Shown in pieces: positions 55,683 through 64,000 of a stretch of 64,000 nucleotides of DNA (its first letter is position 1; every line of letters starts with the position of its first letter). The position numbers and the translations under genes were made by a program. The notes beneath the pieces were generated by a model. The model made no database searches and had not been told where the DNA came from. It saw nothing but the letters and a program-made list of their open reading frames with translations. The DNA is from Actinopolymorpha sp. NPDC004070 (GTDB lineage: Bacteria; Actinomycetota; Actinomycetes; Propionibacteriales; Actinopolymorphaceae): assembly GCF_040610475.1 (NCBI RefSeq), contig NZ_JBEXMJ010000013.1, positions 151,625 through 215,624 on the forward strand. Direction: 5' to 3'.

Positions 55683-55695
55683 CCGAGAACGGAGG
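55660..55695. terminator. Bidirectional hairpin over the arsC stop codon
   Basis: CCTCCGTTCTCGGTC pairs perfectly with 55681-55695 around TGGCCT. The arsC stop TGA (55680-55682) is inside it, and the rifampin monooxygenase gene ends 22 bp to the right on the other strand. Confidence 0.7.
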
Positions 55696-55716
55696 AAGGA
55701 AAGCGGCCGGACCCGC

Positions 55717-57222
<1,506 letters not shown>

Positions 57223-57335
57223 CTATATCTTGATAGTGGCAAGGAGATGACGCTCCTTGCCCTTTCTTTTTGTCGGCCGAGACCGACCGCCTTTCGCCGC
57301 CTCTGTCAACCGGCCCTTGTCACCGAGCGGGCTCC

Positions 57336-57511
57336 TCACCTCCTGCGGGACTCACCGGGCGAGAGGGCACCGGCAAGCAGGCGGGCCGCGTCGGAGAGCA
57401 CCCGCTGGTCGGCCTCGACACCCTTCGTCTCCCTGGTGGACGGGACGGAGAGGAGGAGGATCGTGCCCTTCGGCGTCCACACGATGCCGATGTCGTTCAC
57501 GGTGCCGTTGA
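57336..57511 (-). pseudogene. Class A beta-lactamase C-terminal remnant
   Basis: About 58 codons read AFNGTVNDIGIVWTPKGTIL then LLSVPSTRETKGVEADQRVL and SDAARLLAGAL before a stop. This matches the last strands and helix of class A serine beta-lactamases (…GTVNDIAVVW…). The serine, SDN, E166 and KTG motifs are all missing. The frame upstream is Arg/Pro-rich and unrelated, running into the reductase gene. A decayed gene end rather than a functional protein. Confidence 0.7.
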
Positions 57512-57653
57512 AGGCGGTCGCGGACGGCGTTCGAGGCGTTGCGTTCGCCCTCGGGCGCCGCGGGTGTCGATGCGGGCCCTCGTCGTTCGTGTGGAGGGTG
57601 AGGCGCCGGCGCGAAACCTGACCAGAGCCGGCCGAGGTCGAAGGAGACGTGGC

Positions 57654-58244
57654 ATGGGCAAGGTCATCGCGGTCGAACACCTGACCCTCGACGGCGTGAT
57701 GCAGGCACCGGGTGACGCGGACGAGGACCGGAGGGACGGCTTCGCCCACGGTGGCTGGGCGGCCCGGCGGCAGGACCCGATGATGCAGAAGGTGATCGGG
57801 GCGCGGATGGGGAACGCCTGGTCGCTGCTGACCGGGCGCCGGACATACGACCAGTTCGCGGCGTACTGGCCCGCTCAGGAACGCAACCCGATGGCCGAGG
57901 CTCTCACCAGTGTGCGGAAGTACGTCGTGTCGAGCACGCTGACCGATCCGCTCCCCTGGCAGAACTCCGTTCTGCTGAAGGGAGATCCGGTCGACGCGGT
58001 GACCCGGCTGCGGGCGGAGACGGCCGACAATCTCGTGGTGTTCGGTGCGGGGGAACTCCTCCGGTCACTGCTGCCGCACGCTCTGGTGGACGAACTCGTC
58101 CTGATGGTGCACCCGCTGGTGCTGGGCTCGGGCCGGCGGCTGTTCGCCGGAACCGGTGCGGACGCGTACGACTTCAGCCTGGTCGAGTCGGCCACGACCG
58201 GCACCGGAGTGTTCGTCGGCGTCTACCGACCGGCAGGACGCTGA
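57654..58244 (+). CDS. Dihydrofolate reductase family (RibD C-terminal-like) protein
   Basis: A 196-residue NADPH-binding reductase of the RibD_C/DHFR-like family, not housekeeping folA. It opens MGKVIAVEHLTLDGVMQAPG; LLTGRRTYDQFAAYW and DNLVVFGAGELLRSLLPHAL are family marks, and the end VDELVLMVHPLVLGSGRRLF is typical of such stand-alone copies. Substrate unknown. GAAGGAG precedes the ATG. Convergent with LysR, the two stop codons sharing one hairpin. Confidence 0.87.
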   Translation: MGKVIAVEHLTLDGVMQAPGDADEDRRDGFAHGGWAARRQDPMMQKVIGARMGNAWSLLTGRRTYDQFAAYWPAQERNPMAEALTSVRKYVVSSTLTDPLPWQNSVLLKGDPVDAVTRLRAETADNLVVFGAGELLRSLLPHALVDELVLMVHPLVLGSGRRLFAGTGADAYDFSLVESATTGTGVFVGVYRPAGR

Positions 58245-58255
58245 CTCGTCAGCGT
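58238..58255. terminator. Hairpin containing both stop codons of a convergent pair
   Basis: ACGCTGAC-TC-GTCAGCGT. The plus-strand TGA (58242-58244) is in one arm and the minus-strand stop (58249-58251) in the other. Confidence 0.6.
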
Positions 58256-59127
58256 GGGGAGGTCGCGGAGGCCGCGACGAAGTCCCGGAACCGTCGCGCG
58301 GGTGCGGACAGCGCCCGGTCCGTACGCCAGGTCAGGCCGATGGTGCGCCGGGCGGACTCGGCGGCGATGGCGATGCCCACGGTGCCGGACTGCCCGGCGA
58401 AGGGTTCGGGAACGATCGCCACCCCAAGCCCGGCCGCGACCAGTCCCTCGATGGTGGCGAGGTCCTGGCTCACGAACGAGATCGCCGGTGACACGCCCGC
58501 GTCGCCGAGCAGTGTGTCCACCAGAGCGCGGAAGCCGAAGCCGACCGGGGTCGTGACGAGGTCCTCGCCCGCCAGCTCCCGCAACGCGATCCGCTTCCGG
58601 CGGCGAAGCCGGTGGCCCGGTGGCACCACGAGCACCAACCGCTCCTCCTGCAACGGGCGCCAGCCGAAGTCGCCGGCCGGCCGCGGGGACAGGATGGCCA
58701 GGTCGACCGCACCGACGTCCAGGTCGCGGACGATCTCGTGCGCCGGCTCCTGGCTGAGCATGACCCGCACACCGGGCGCGTGTTCGTGGAAGGAACGCAG
58801 CACCCGCGGGACCAGCGACGAGGCGATGGAATCCAGGAACGCCAGCCGCACCACCCCGGTGTCCGGGTCCAGCACACCGGCGAGGTCGGCCAGCAGTTGG
58901 CCGTACCTCGCGGTGAGGTCGCGCGCGGCATCGAGGACGAGCTGACCGGTAGGGGTGGGATGCACTCCGTCCGGCGCACGCTCGAACACCCGGGTGCCGA
59001 GTTCGGCCTCCATCCGGGCCAGGGCACGCGACAGCGTGGGCTGGCTGGTGTTCAGGGCCGCGGCGGTGTCGGTGACGTGCTGGTGGTCGGCCAGGGCGAC
59101 GAGCCAGGCGAGATCGCGAAGCTGCAC
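58249..59127 (-). CDS. LysR-family transcriptional regulator
   Basis: A 292-residue LTTR. The winged helix starts at once: MQLRDLAWLVALADHQHVTD, DTAAALNTSQPTLSRALARM, EAELGTRVFERAPDGVHPTP. The rest is the periplasmic-binding-like effector domain (GVVRLAFLDSIASSLVPRVL, GAVDLAILSPRPAGDFGWRP). GTG 59127 has TATGAT six bases upstream. It is divergent from an MFS exporter, and the 82-bp spacer holds a perfect LTTR box, so it probably regulates that gene and itself. Confidence 0.9.
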   Translation of the reverse strand: MQLRDLAWLVALADHQHVTDTAAALNTSQPTLSRALARMEAELGTRVFERAPDGVHPTPTGQLVLDAARDLTARYGQLLADLAGVLDPDTGVVRLAFLDSIASSLVPRVLRSFHEHAPGVRVMLSQEPAHEIVRDLDVGAVDLAILSPRPAGDFGWRPLQEERLVLVVPPGHRLRRRKRIALRELAGEDLVTTPVGFGFRALVDTLLGDAGVSPAISFVSQDLATIEGLVAAGLGVAIVPEPFAGQSGTVGIAIAAESARRTIGLTWRTDRALSAPARRFRDFVAASATSPR

Positions 59128-59133
59128 GGCGTC

Positions 59134-59151
59134 ATCATACGTCTCACGTAT
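59134..59151. promoter_or_regulatory. LTTR operator and leaderless -10 of lysR
   Basis: ATAC-GTCTCAC-GTAT (59137-59151) is the T-N11-A LysR box, inside the larger palindrome CATACGT-CTC-ACGTATG (59136-59152). TATGAT (59134-59139, minus strand) is the lysR -10, so a bound regulator would cover its own promoter. ACGTATG recurs at 59177 and 59206. Confidence 0.65.
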
Positions 59152-59209
59152 GGGATGTCGACGTTTCCGGCATTGGACGTATGTCCCTCGGCGGCGCACA
59201 GTCGGACGT

Positions 59210-60445
59210 ATGACCGCTGTCGTGGAGGCACCCACCGAGCACGGCCACCGGCCGGGGACCGCGGGGTACCGGCGCGTCGTCGGCGCGTTGTTCGCCGCCG
59301 GGTTGGCGACCTTCGCGCTCATCTACAGCACGCAGGCGATCCTCCCCGAACTCGCCACGCGGTTCGACGTGTCGACCGCGGCCAGCACTCTCACCGTGTC
59401 GCTGACGACCGCGGGACTGGGCGTCATGCTGCTGGTCGCCGGTCCACTGTCCGACGTCGTGGGGCGTACCCGGCTGATCCATCTGTCTTTGACCGCCTCC
59501 GCCGTGGTGGCGGCGGCCGGTGCGCTGGCACCGAGCTGGCCGGCGCTGCTGGCGTCCAGGCTCGCCGAGGGCGCCGTTCTCGCCGGCCTCCCCGCGGTCG
59601 CCACCGCCTACCTGCGGGAGGAACTGCACCCGTCCACCCATGCCAGAGCGGCCGGCCTGTACGTCGGCGGTACGGCGCTCGGCGGCATGGCCGGCCGGCT
59701 GCTCACCTCGTCGGTGGCCGAGTTCGCCGGTTGGCGGTGGGCGCTGGCGTCGACCGCCTGCCTCGGCCTGGTCTGCGCACTCGCCGTACGATCCCTGCTT
59801 CCGCCGTCCCGCCACTTCGTTCCCCGTCAGACCGGCCTGCGCGCGCTGGCCCGGACGAGCCTGCGCGCGGTGACCGATCCCGGTCTGCTCGCGCTGTACG
59901 GCGTGGGCGGCTGCTCGATGGGCGCGCTGGTCGCGGTGTTCAACACGATGGGCTTCCGGCTCACCGGCGGGCCGTTCGGGCTCGGACTCGGTGCTGCCGG
60001 CCTGGTGTTCCTCGTTTACCCGGTCGGGTCGGTCAGCTCCACGGCGTTCGGGCGACTGGCCGACACGTACGGACGCCGCACCGTCCTGCCCCTGGCCTGC
60101 CTCCTGGCCGTGGCCGGCGCACTGCTCACGCTGTCGTCGTCGCTGGCGCTGCTGATCTTCGGACTGGCGGTGTTCACCGGGGGGTTCTTCGCCGTCCACG
60201 GCGTCGCCAGCGGGTGGGTTCCGGCGCGGGCGCACGCCGGCGGTGTGTCCACCGGCCAGGCCGCGTCGCTCTATCTCTTCACGTACTATCTCGGCTCGTC
60301 GGTGTTCGGCTCCTTCGCCGGTCGCGCCTGGACCGGCGCCGGATGGCCGGGCGTTGTCACGCTGGCCACGGTGCTGCTGGCCGCCACCGGTGCGCTCACG
60401 CTGCTGTTGCGGAAAACGCCCGCGCTGGTGAGCGGAGCCCGCTGA
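59210..60445 (+). CDS. MFS transporter, probable drug exporter
   Basis: A 411-residue, twelve-helix major facilitator. Helix 1 region: VVGALFAAGLATFALIYSTQ; the conserved inter-helix 2-3 loop appears as GPLSDVVGRTRLIH and the mid-repeat counterpart as GRLADTYGRRTVLP. Related to YnfM/Bcr-type exporters. The ATG overlaps the last ACGTATG operator-like copy and there is no Shine-Dalgarno. Control by the divergent LysR is likely; substrate unknown. Confidence 0.88.
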   Translation: MTAVVEAPTEHGHRPGTAGYRRVVGALFAAGLATFALIYSTQAILPELATRFDVSTAASTLTVSLTTAGLGVMLLVAGPLSDVVGRTRLIHLSLTASAVVAAAGALAPSWPALLASRLAEGAVLAGLPAVATAYLREELHPSTHARAAGLYVGGTALGGMAGRLLTSSVAEFAGWRWALASTACLGLVCALAVRSLLPPSRHFVPRQTGLRALARTSLRAVTDPGLLALYGVGGCSMGALVAVFNTMGFRLTGGPFGLGLGAAGLVFLVYPVGSVSSTAFGRLADTYGRRTVLPLACLLAVAGALLTLSSSLALLIFGLAVFTGGFFAVHGVASGWVPARAHAGGVSTGQAASLYLFTYYLGSSVFGSFAGRAWTGAGWPGVVTLATVLLAATGALTLLLRKTPALVSGAR

Positions 60446-60476
60446 GCGAATCGCCCTGTCAGCGTGACAGTTTCGC
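60446..60476. terminator. Hairpin between MFS and hypothetical gene
   Basis: GCGAA…CTGTCA-GCG-TGACAG.TTCGC, two stacked stems. The minus-strand stop (60459-60461) lies in the inner arm. Confidence 0.5.
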
Positions 60477-61040
60477 TATGCCCAGAAGGGCTTCCGGCTT
60501 ACGGCCGGGGTGCCGGAACACGTAGCCGTCCCGTTTGCGGTCCTCCCGGCCCTCGTACTGGTGCACCACCTCGCGAAGCTGTGCGGCGTCGTAGACCAGC
60601 AACAGGTCGAGCCGGACCGGCGCGCCGTGCACGGCGATGGACGAGTGGTAGAAGCCCCAGCTCATCGCCTCGAACAACCGCATCCGCGGGGTGACCTTGC
60701 GCCGGAACGCGAAGAAGTCGATGTGCTTGTTCTGCAGGTTGTCGTAGCGGTCGCCCACCCGGGCGGGGTCGTAGCGGTCGGTCCCGAGACGCCGGACGAT
60801 ATCGACCAGTTCGCCGACGGTCCGTCCGGGATGGTGCTGCGCACCGATCCCGCGTACGACGACCGTGCGGCCGAGGAAGTGTCTGCGCAACTCCGCGTCC
60901 ACGACGTGGCCGACGCCTCGGTGGTCGGGCTCGGTGTCAACCCGGTATTGCGGTACGTCGATGTCGAGGACCACGGCGGTCCGCGGCGTCGGACCCCACT
61001 GCCCAGGGCTGGGAACGTCGTGATCGGCCACGTCACTCAC
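60459..61040 (-). CDS. Hypothetical protein
   Basis: A 193-residue soluble protein I do not recognise. It has a mixed alpha/beta composition. Distinctive stretches are RRHFLGRTVVVRGIGAQHHP, RYDNLQNKHIDFFAFRRKVT, LFEAMSWGFYHSSIAVHGAP and EGREDRKRDGYVFRHPGRKP. No signal peptide or membrane segment. Codon usage matches its neighbours. GTG 61040 has CATCCT six bases upstream. It sits between an exporter (convergent) and a membrane protein (divergent), with no clear partner. Confidence 0.6.
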   Translation of the reverse strand: MSDVADHDVPSPGQWGPTPRTAVVLDIDVPQYRVDTEPDHRGVGHVVDAELRRHFLGRTVVVRGIGAQHHPGRTVGELVDIVRRLGTDRYDPARVGDRYDNLQNKHIDFFAFRRKVTPRMRLFEAMSWGFYHSSIAVHGAPVRLDLLLVYDAAQLREVVHQYEGREDRKRDGYVFRHPGRKPEALLGIAKLSR

Positions 61041-61133
61041 CGGACAAGGATGCCCGAAGCTCCCTCGGTGGAGGGAGTGGTTTCCTCCGCGCGGGCAGGG
61101 CGACCACCGCGGCCCGGATGGGATGGTCGGCTC

Positions 61134-61748
61134 ATGAGCACTTACGTGGCCGTTGGTTCAAAAGAGTCCAGCCGGTCCTCCCGGCTGCGTGCCGCCTGGC
61201 GCGCGGCCCACGAGCCCGTTCCCGGCGTACCTCGGTGGGTCCTGATCGCCGCGTACGCCGTGCCGTTCACCGTTCTACCGTCGAGCCTGTGGCGCATCGC
61301 CGCAGTCACGTTCCACCTGCCCATCGTCACCGACCCTCCGCGGGGAGGGCAGCCCCTGGGCATGCCGGACGAGGTGTACGTCGTCGTGTTGTCGGCGGTG
61401 TCCGAACTGCTGGCGTTCACCGCCGTCGGGCTGGTCGCCCGCTGGGGAGAGGTCTTCCCCTGGTGGGTGCCCGGGCTCCGGGGCCGGCGGGTGCCGACCG
61501 CGGCCGCGGTCGTTCCGGCCGCGCTGGGCGCCACGGTGCTCACCGTGTTGTGGACCAAGGTGTTCGCCGGCCTGCACGCCTCGCTGGGGCACCCGGCCCC
61601 GCCCGGTGACCCGATCGCCGAGCACGGCTGGCGGCTCGTCGTCTTCGTGGGCAGCTACGCCCCGCTGTTGCTGTGGGGTCCCCTGCTGGCGGCCGTCACC
61701 GTGGCGTACTGGCGGCGGCGTACCCGGAACAACCAAAGAGGCCAGTAA
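61134..61748 (+). CDS. Hypothetical four-helix membrane protein
   Basis: A 204-residue protein with four predicted membrane helices: WVLIAAYAVPFTVLPSSLWR, VYVVVLSAVSELLAFTAVGL, AAVVPAALGATVLTVLWTKV and LVVFVGSYAPLLLWGPLLAA. N-terminus Ser/Arg-rich, C-terminus basic (WRRRTRNNQRGQ). A similar layout is seen in uncharacterised actinobacterial membrane proteins. GGATGG lies upstream of the ATG. 54 bp before the MgtC gene on the same strand. Confidence 0.65.
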   Translation: MSTYVAVGSKESSRSSRLRAAWRAAHEPVPGVPRWVLIAAYAVPFTVLPSSLWRIAAVTFHLPIVTDPPRGGQPLGMPDEVYVVVLSAVSELLAFTAVGLVARWGEVFPWWVPGLRGRRVPTAAAVVPAALGATVLTVLWTKVFAGLHASLGHPAPPGDPIAEHGWRLVVFVGSYAPLLLWGPLLAAVTVAYWRRRTRNNQRGQ

Positions 61749-61789
61749 ACGAGGTGACCAGCCGAGCCACCTGATTCGGGCCGGTCCGA

Positions 61790-61795
61790 TAGGTT
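61790..61795 (+). promoter_or_regulatory. Leaderless -10 for the MgtC-family gene
   Basis: TAGGTT, 7 nt before ATG 61803. Confidence 0.45.
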
Positions 61796-61802
61796 TGGCC
61801 GG

Positions 61803-62582
61803 ATGGTCGACGGTCACACGGTGTGGGTGCAGGTTCTGCTGGTTCTGGTGGCGTTCGCTCTGTCCTCGCTCATCGGGCTCGAACGCCAGATCCGGCAGAA
61901 GTCGGCCGGCCTGCGCACCCACGCACTGGTCGGCATGGGATCGGCGTTGTTCATGGTAGTCAGCAAGTGGGGCTTCGCCGACGTGCTCGGCCCGCACGTC
62001 TCGCTGGACCCCTCCCGGATCGCCGCCCAGATCGTGTCCGGCATCGGGTTCATCGGTGGCGGGCTGATCTTCGTCCGACGCGACGCCGTACGCGGGCTGA
62101 CCACGGCCTCGGTGGTCTGGGTGACCGCGGCGGTGGGTGCGGCCGCCGGCTCCGGCATGGTGGTCGTGGCCGTCGCGGCGACGGCGGCGCATTTCGCGGT
62201 CATCATCGGTTTCACCGCGCTCGGTGGCCGGCTGCCCGGTGCCCGCGGCGCCGTTCAGCTCCGCATCGTCTACGCCAACGGCAGCGGTGCGTTCCGGCGT
62301 GCGCTGGTCGCCTGTACCAGCAGGGGTTTCGAGGTCGGCCAGGTGACGATCGAACGCGGCGACCTGCTGGCCGAGCCGGCCGACGAGGGCCGCGGCAACG
62401 GCCACCTTCGGGAAACCCCGGCCGACCGCGACGGCGGAAACGACCCGAGCGCCCGGACCGGCGACGTGGTGGTGGCGCTGCAGCTCTACGGCAGCGCGCC
62501 GGTGGCCGACCTCGCCGCACAGCTCACCGAGGTGACCGGCGTGCGATCGGTGCTGGTCGGTACGGGCGCCGAGGAGGAGTGA
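61803..62582 (+). CDS. MgtC/SapB family membrane protein
   Basis: A 259-residue protein. The MgtC domain covers residues 10-140 with the motifs SSLIGLERQIRQKSAGLRTH, AAQIVSGIGFIGGGLIFVRR and DAVRGLTTASVVWVTAAVGA. The C-terminal 100 residues form a soluble ACT-like regulatory domain (VQLRIVYANGSGAFRRALVA and TGDVVVALQLYGSAPVADLA) with a disordered loop between. In pathogens MgtC links Mg2+ limitation and ATP synthase control; the role here is open. Confidence 0.88.
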   Translation: MVDGHTVWVQVLLVLVAFALSSLIGLERQIRQKSAGLRTHALVGMGSALFMVVSKWGFADVLGPHVSLDPSRIAAQIVSGIGFIGGGLIFVRRDAVRGLTTASVVWVTAAVGAAAGSGMVVVAVAATAAHFAVIIGFTALGGRLPGARGAVQLRIVYANGSGAFRRALVACTSRGFEVGQVTIERGDLLAEPADEGRGNGHLRETPADRDGGNDPSARTGDVVVALQLYGSAPVADLAAQLTEVTGVRSVLVGTGAEEE

Positions 62583-62590
62583 CCGCCGGT

Positions 62591-62615
62591 CCTCGCGCTC
62601 TTCAAGGGCGCGGGG
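62591..62615. terminator. Hairpin between MgtC and UBP-finger genes
   Basis: CCTCGCGC pairs with GCGCGGGG (one G-T pair) around a 9-nt loop, filling the convergent gap up to the minus-strand stop codon at 62616. Confidence 0.5.
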
Positions 62616-62879
62616 TCAGACGAACTGCTCGTCGACGAAACACCAGCGCCAGTCCTCACCCGGTTCGTACGACGCGACGATCGGGTGGTCGGCCTCACCT
62701 GCATGCTCGCGAGCGTGCCGCAGCGGCGAGGAGTCGCAGCAGCCGACGTGGCCGCAGGTCAGGCACAGCCGCAGGTGCACCCACGGCGACCCCAGCCGCA
62801 GGCACTCCTCGCATCCGGTGGGAGTACGGGGCTCGACCGGGCGGATCTGTTCCAGGTGGGGGTCCACGGTCACCGGCAT
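62616..62879 (-). CDS. UBP-type zinc finger protein (second copy)
   Basis: An 87-residue stand-alone ZnF-UBP domain. It shares WVHLRLCLTCGHVGCCDSS and the GCExCL and WRWC(Y/F)VD blocks with the antiporter-linked copy at 15339, but differs at both ends and in the HAREHAGEADHP segment. No antiporter is adjacent; clpB lies upstream, 38 bp away and co-oriented, so it may be read from the clpB transcript. Role unknown. Confidence 0.85.
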   Translation of the reverse strand: MPVTVDPHLEQIRPVEPRTPTGCEECLRLGSPWVHLRLCLTCGHVGCCDSSPLRHAREHAGEADHPIVASYEPGEDWRWCFVDEQFV

Positions 62880-62911
62880 GTCACTTCTTCCGTTCAGGGG
62901 TGGAGATCCGG

Positions 62912-62926
62912 GCCGCCTCAGGCGGC
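62912..62926 (-). terminator. Hairpin with the clpB stop codon as its loop
   Basis: GCCGCC-TCA-GGCGGC; read on the minus strand the loop is the TGA stop of clpB. Confidence 0.4.
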
Positions 62927-64000
62927 TTGGGGTTGGGTGGCGGGGGTGGGGTTTTGGTAGGTGACGGTGATTTCGTTGTTGTGGGCGTCGATGGTGATCA
63001 CGGCTCCGTTGTGGACGTCGCCGGCGAGGAGGGTGCGGCCGATGCGGGTTTCGACTTCTCGGGAGATGAATCGGCGTAGGGGGCGGGCGCCGTAGATGGG
63101 GTCGAAGCCTTCCAGGGCGATCAGCCGGCGTGCTTGTTCGGTGATGTGCAGCTTGATCTGCCGGTCGGTCAGCCGTTGGCGTAGTTCGTCGAACATCAGG
63201 TCCACGATGCGTTCGATCTCGGTCTGGGTGAGTGGTTTGAACAGCACGATCTCGTCGACCCGGTTGAGGAATTCCGGCCGGAACCGTGACCGCAGGTCGG
63301 CCATCACCCGTGCCCGGGCGTCGGGGGTGATTTCCCCGCCGGCGGTCGCTCCTTCGAGGAGGTATTCCGACCCGACGTTGGAGGTCATGATGATGACGGT
63401 GTTACGGAAGTCGACGGTGCGGCCCTGGGCGTCGGTGAGGCGGCCGTCGTCGAGGACCTGCAGCAGCAGGTTGAACACGTCGGTGTGGGCCTTCTCGATC
63501 TCGTCGAACAGCACCACCGAGTACGGCTTGCGGCGGACCGCCTCGGTGAGCTGGCCGCCTTCCTCATAGCCGACGTAGCCGGGCGGGGCACCGACCAGCC
63601 GGGAGACGGTGTGGCGTTCTTGGTACTCGCTCATGTCGATACGGACCATGTTGTCCTCGGTGTCGAACAGGGCCTGCGCGAGTGTCTTGGCCAGTTCGGT
63701 CTTGCCGACACCGGTGGGGCCGAGGAAGATGAACGACCCGATCGGGCGGCGCGGGTCCTTGATGCCGGACCGGGCACGGATCACCGCGTCCGCGACCAGC
63801 TGGACCGCCTCGTCCTGCCCGATCACCCGTTCGTGCAGCACCTGGTCCAGGTGCAGCAGCTTCTCCCGTTCACCTTCTTGCAGCCGGCTCACCGGGATAC
63901 CGGTCCACCGCGACACGATCGAGGCGATCTCCTCCTCGGTGACCACCTCCCGCAGCAGCCGCCGCTCACCGAGCCTCTCATTCAGCTGCTCCTCTTCGGC
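62918..64000 (-). CDS. clpB: ATP-dependent disaggregase ClpB, C-terminal part
   Basis: The last 360 residues of a Hsp100 chaperone; the N-terminal domain, first AAA+ module and most of the middle domain are beyond the right edge. Visible: the end of the coiled-coil domain ([20 protein letters not shown]), [20 protein letters not shown], second Walker [21 protein letters not shown], pore loop [20 protein letters not shown], Walker [21 protein letters not shown], arginine finger [20 protein letters not shown] and the sensor-2 stretch [20 protein letters not shown]. The lack of an IGF/L loop favours ClpB over ClpA/C/X. It works with DnaK to rescue aggregated proteins. Confidence 0.93.
   Translation of the reverse strand, partial: AEEEQLNERLGERRLLREVVTEEEIASIVSRWTGIPVSRLQEGEREKLLHLDQVLHERVIGQDEAVQLVADAVIRARSGIKDPRRPIGSFIFLGPTGVGKTELAKTLAQALFDTEDNMVRIDMSEYQERHTVSRLVGAPPGYVGYEEGGQLTEAVRRKPYSVVLFDEIEKAHTDVFNLLLQVLDDGRLTDAQGRTVDFRNTVIIMTSNVGSEYLLEGATAGGEITPDARARVMADLRSRFRPEFLNRVDEIVLFKPLTQTEIERIVDLMFDELRQRLTDRQIKLHITEQARRLIALEGFDPIYGARPLRRFISREVETRIGRTLLAGDVHNGAVITIDAHNNEITVTYQNPTPATQPQAA

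Noticed and set aside
57247..57621. Plus-strand ORF of 124 codons upstream of the reductase gene
   Set aside because: It is the antisense of the beta-lactamase remnant, which explains its length.
57654..58244. Housekeeping dihydrofolate reductase (FolA) or a trimethoprim-resistance gene
   Set aside because: The motifs are those of RibD_C-like stand-alone reductases, and the FolA N-terminal pattern is absent.
62616..64000. ClpB read as ClpC, ClpA or ClpX
   Set aside because: No ClpP-binding IGF/L loop is seen and the motifs around the second AAA+ module fit ClpB; the N-terminal part is outside the window.

Overview
The window is high-GC DNA with dense, strand-switching gene content. It has an F-type ATP synthase operon, NucS, a PduO-type adenosyltransferase, a DUF2550 protein, threonine/lysine biosynthesis genes next to rho, many GTG starts and G/C-ending codons. 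All of this points to an actinomycete chromosome. The order methylmalonyl-CoA epimerase, coiled-coil cytoskeletal protein, nucS, 3-hydroxyacyl-CoA dehydrogenase, murA, adenosyltransferase, atp operon, GlcNAc-1-P transferase, sua5, prmC, prfA, rpmE, rho, thrBC, hom, lysA and a DALR protein is, from memory, the order found in Streptomyces and relatives. A Propionibacteriales-type organism is a reasonable guess, but the sequence alone does not settle it.

Layout. 1-8.5 kb: thiolase fragment, methylmalonyl-CoA epimerase, a Scy/FilP-like coiled-coil protein with twelve 11-residue repeats, an AI-2E family membrane protein, a ThuA plus Gfo/Idh/MocA pair, a hydrolase and two small zinc-ribbon proteins. 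8.5-17.2 kb: a secreted protein resembling a subtilase without its protease domain, nucS, an AraC regulator divergent from a PhyH dioxygenase, a D-amino-acid oxidase-like protein, and an Na+/H+ antiporter translationally coupled to a UBP zinc finger. 17.2-22 kb: beta-hydroxyacyl-CoA dehydrogenase, two convergent MurA paralogues (one active-site Cys, one Asp), cobalamin adenosyltransferase and DUF2550. 22-30 kb: ATP synthase. 30-43 kb: cell-envelope sugar-phosphate transferase, translation and termination genes, then threonine and lysine genes, nearly all on the minus strand. 43-50 kb: two methyltransferase-like/coiled-coil proteins and two large glycosyltransferases, apparently inserted between lysA and the DALR protein. 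50.9 kb: tRNA-Arg(CCG). 51-64 kb: accessory genes, comprising arsenic resistance (two ArsR, ArsI, ACR3, ArsC), rifampin monooxygenase under a rifamycin-associated element, a beta-lactamase remnant, a RibD-like reductase, LysR plus MFS exporter, MgtC, a second UBP finger and the C-terminal part of ClpB.

Two window-wide patterns stand out. At least a dozen genes carry a TANNNT-like hexamer 6-8 nt before the start codon with no Shine-Dalgarno, which suggests leaderless mRNAs. Many convergent gene pairs end in hairpins that overlap one or both stop codons. The genes with the least obvious function are the protease-less subtilase homologue, the catalytic-core-less ArgS homologue beside tRNA-Arg, and the 43-50 kb glycosyl/methyltransferase group.
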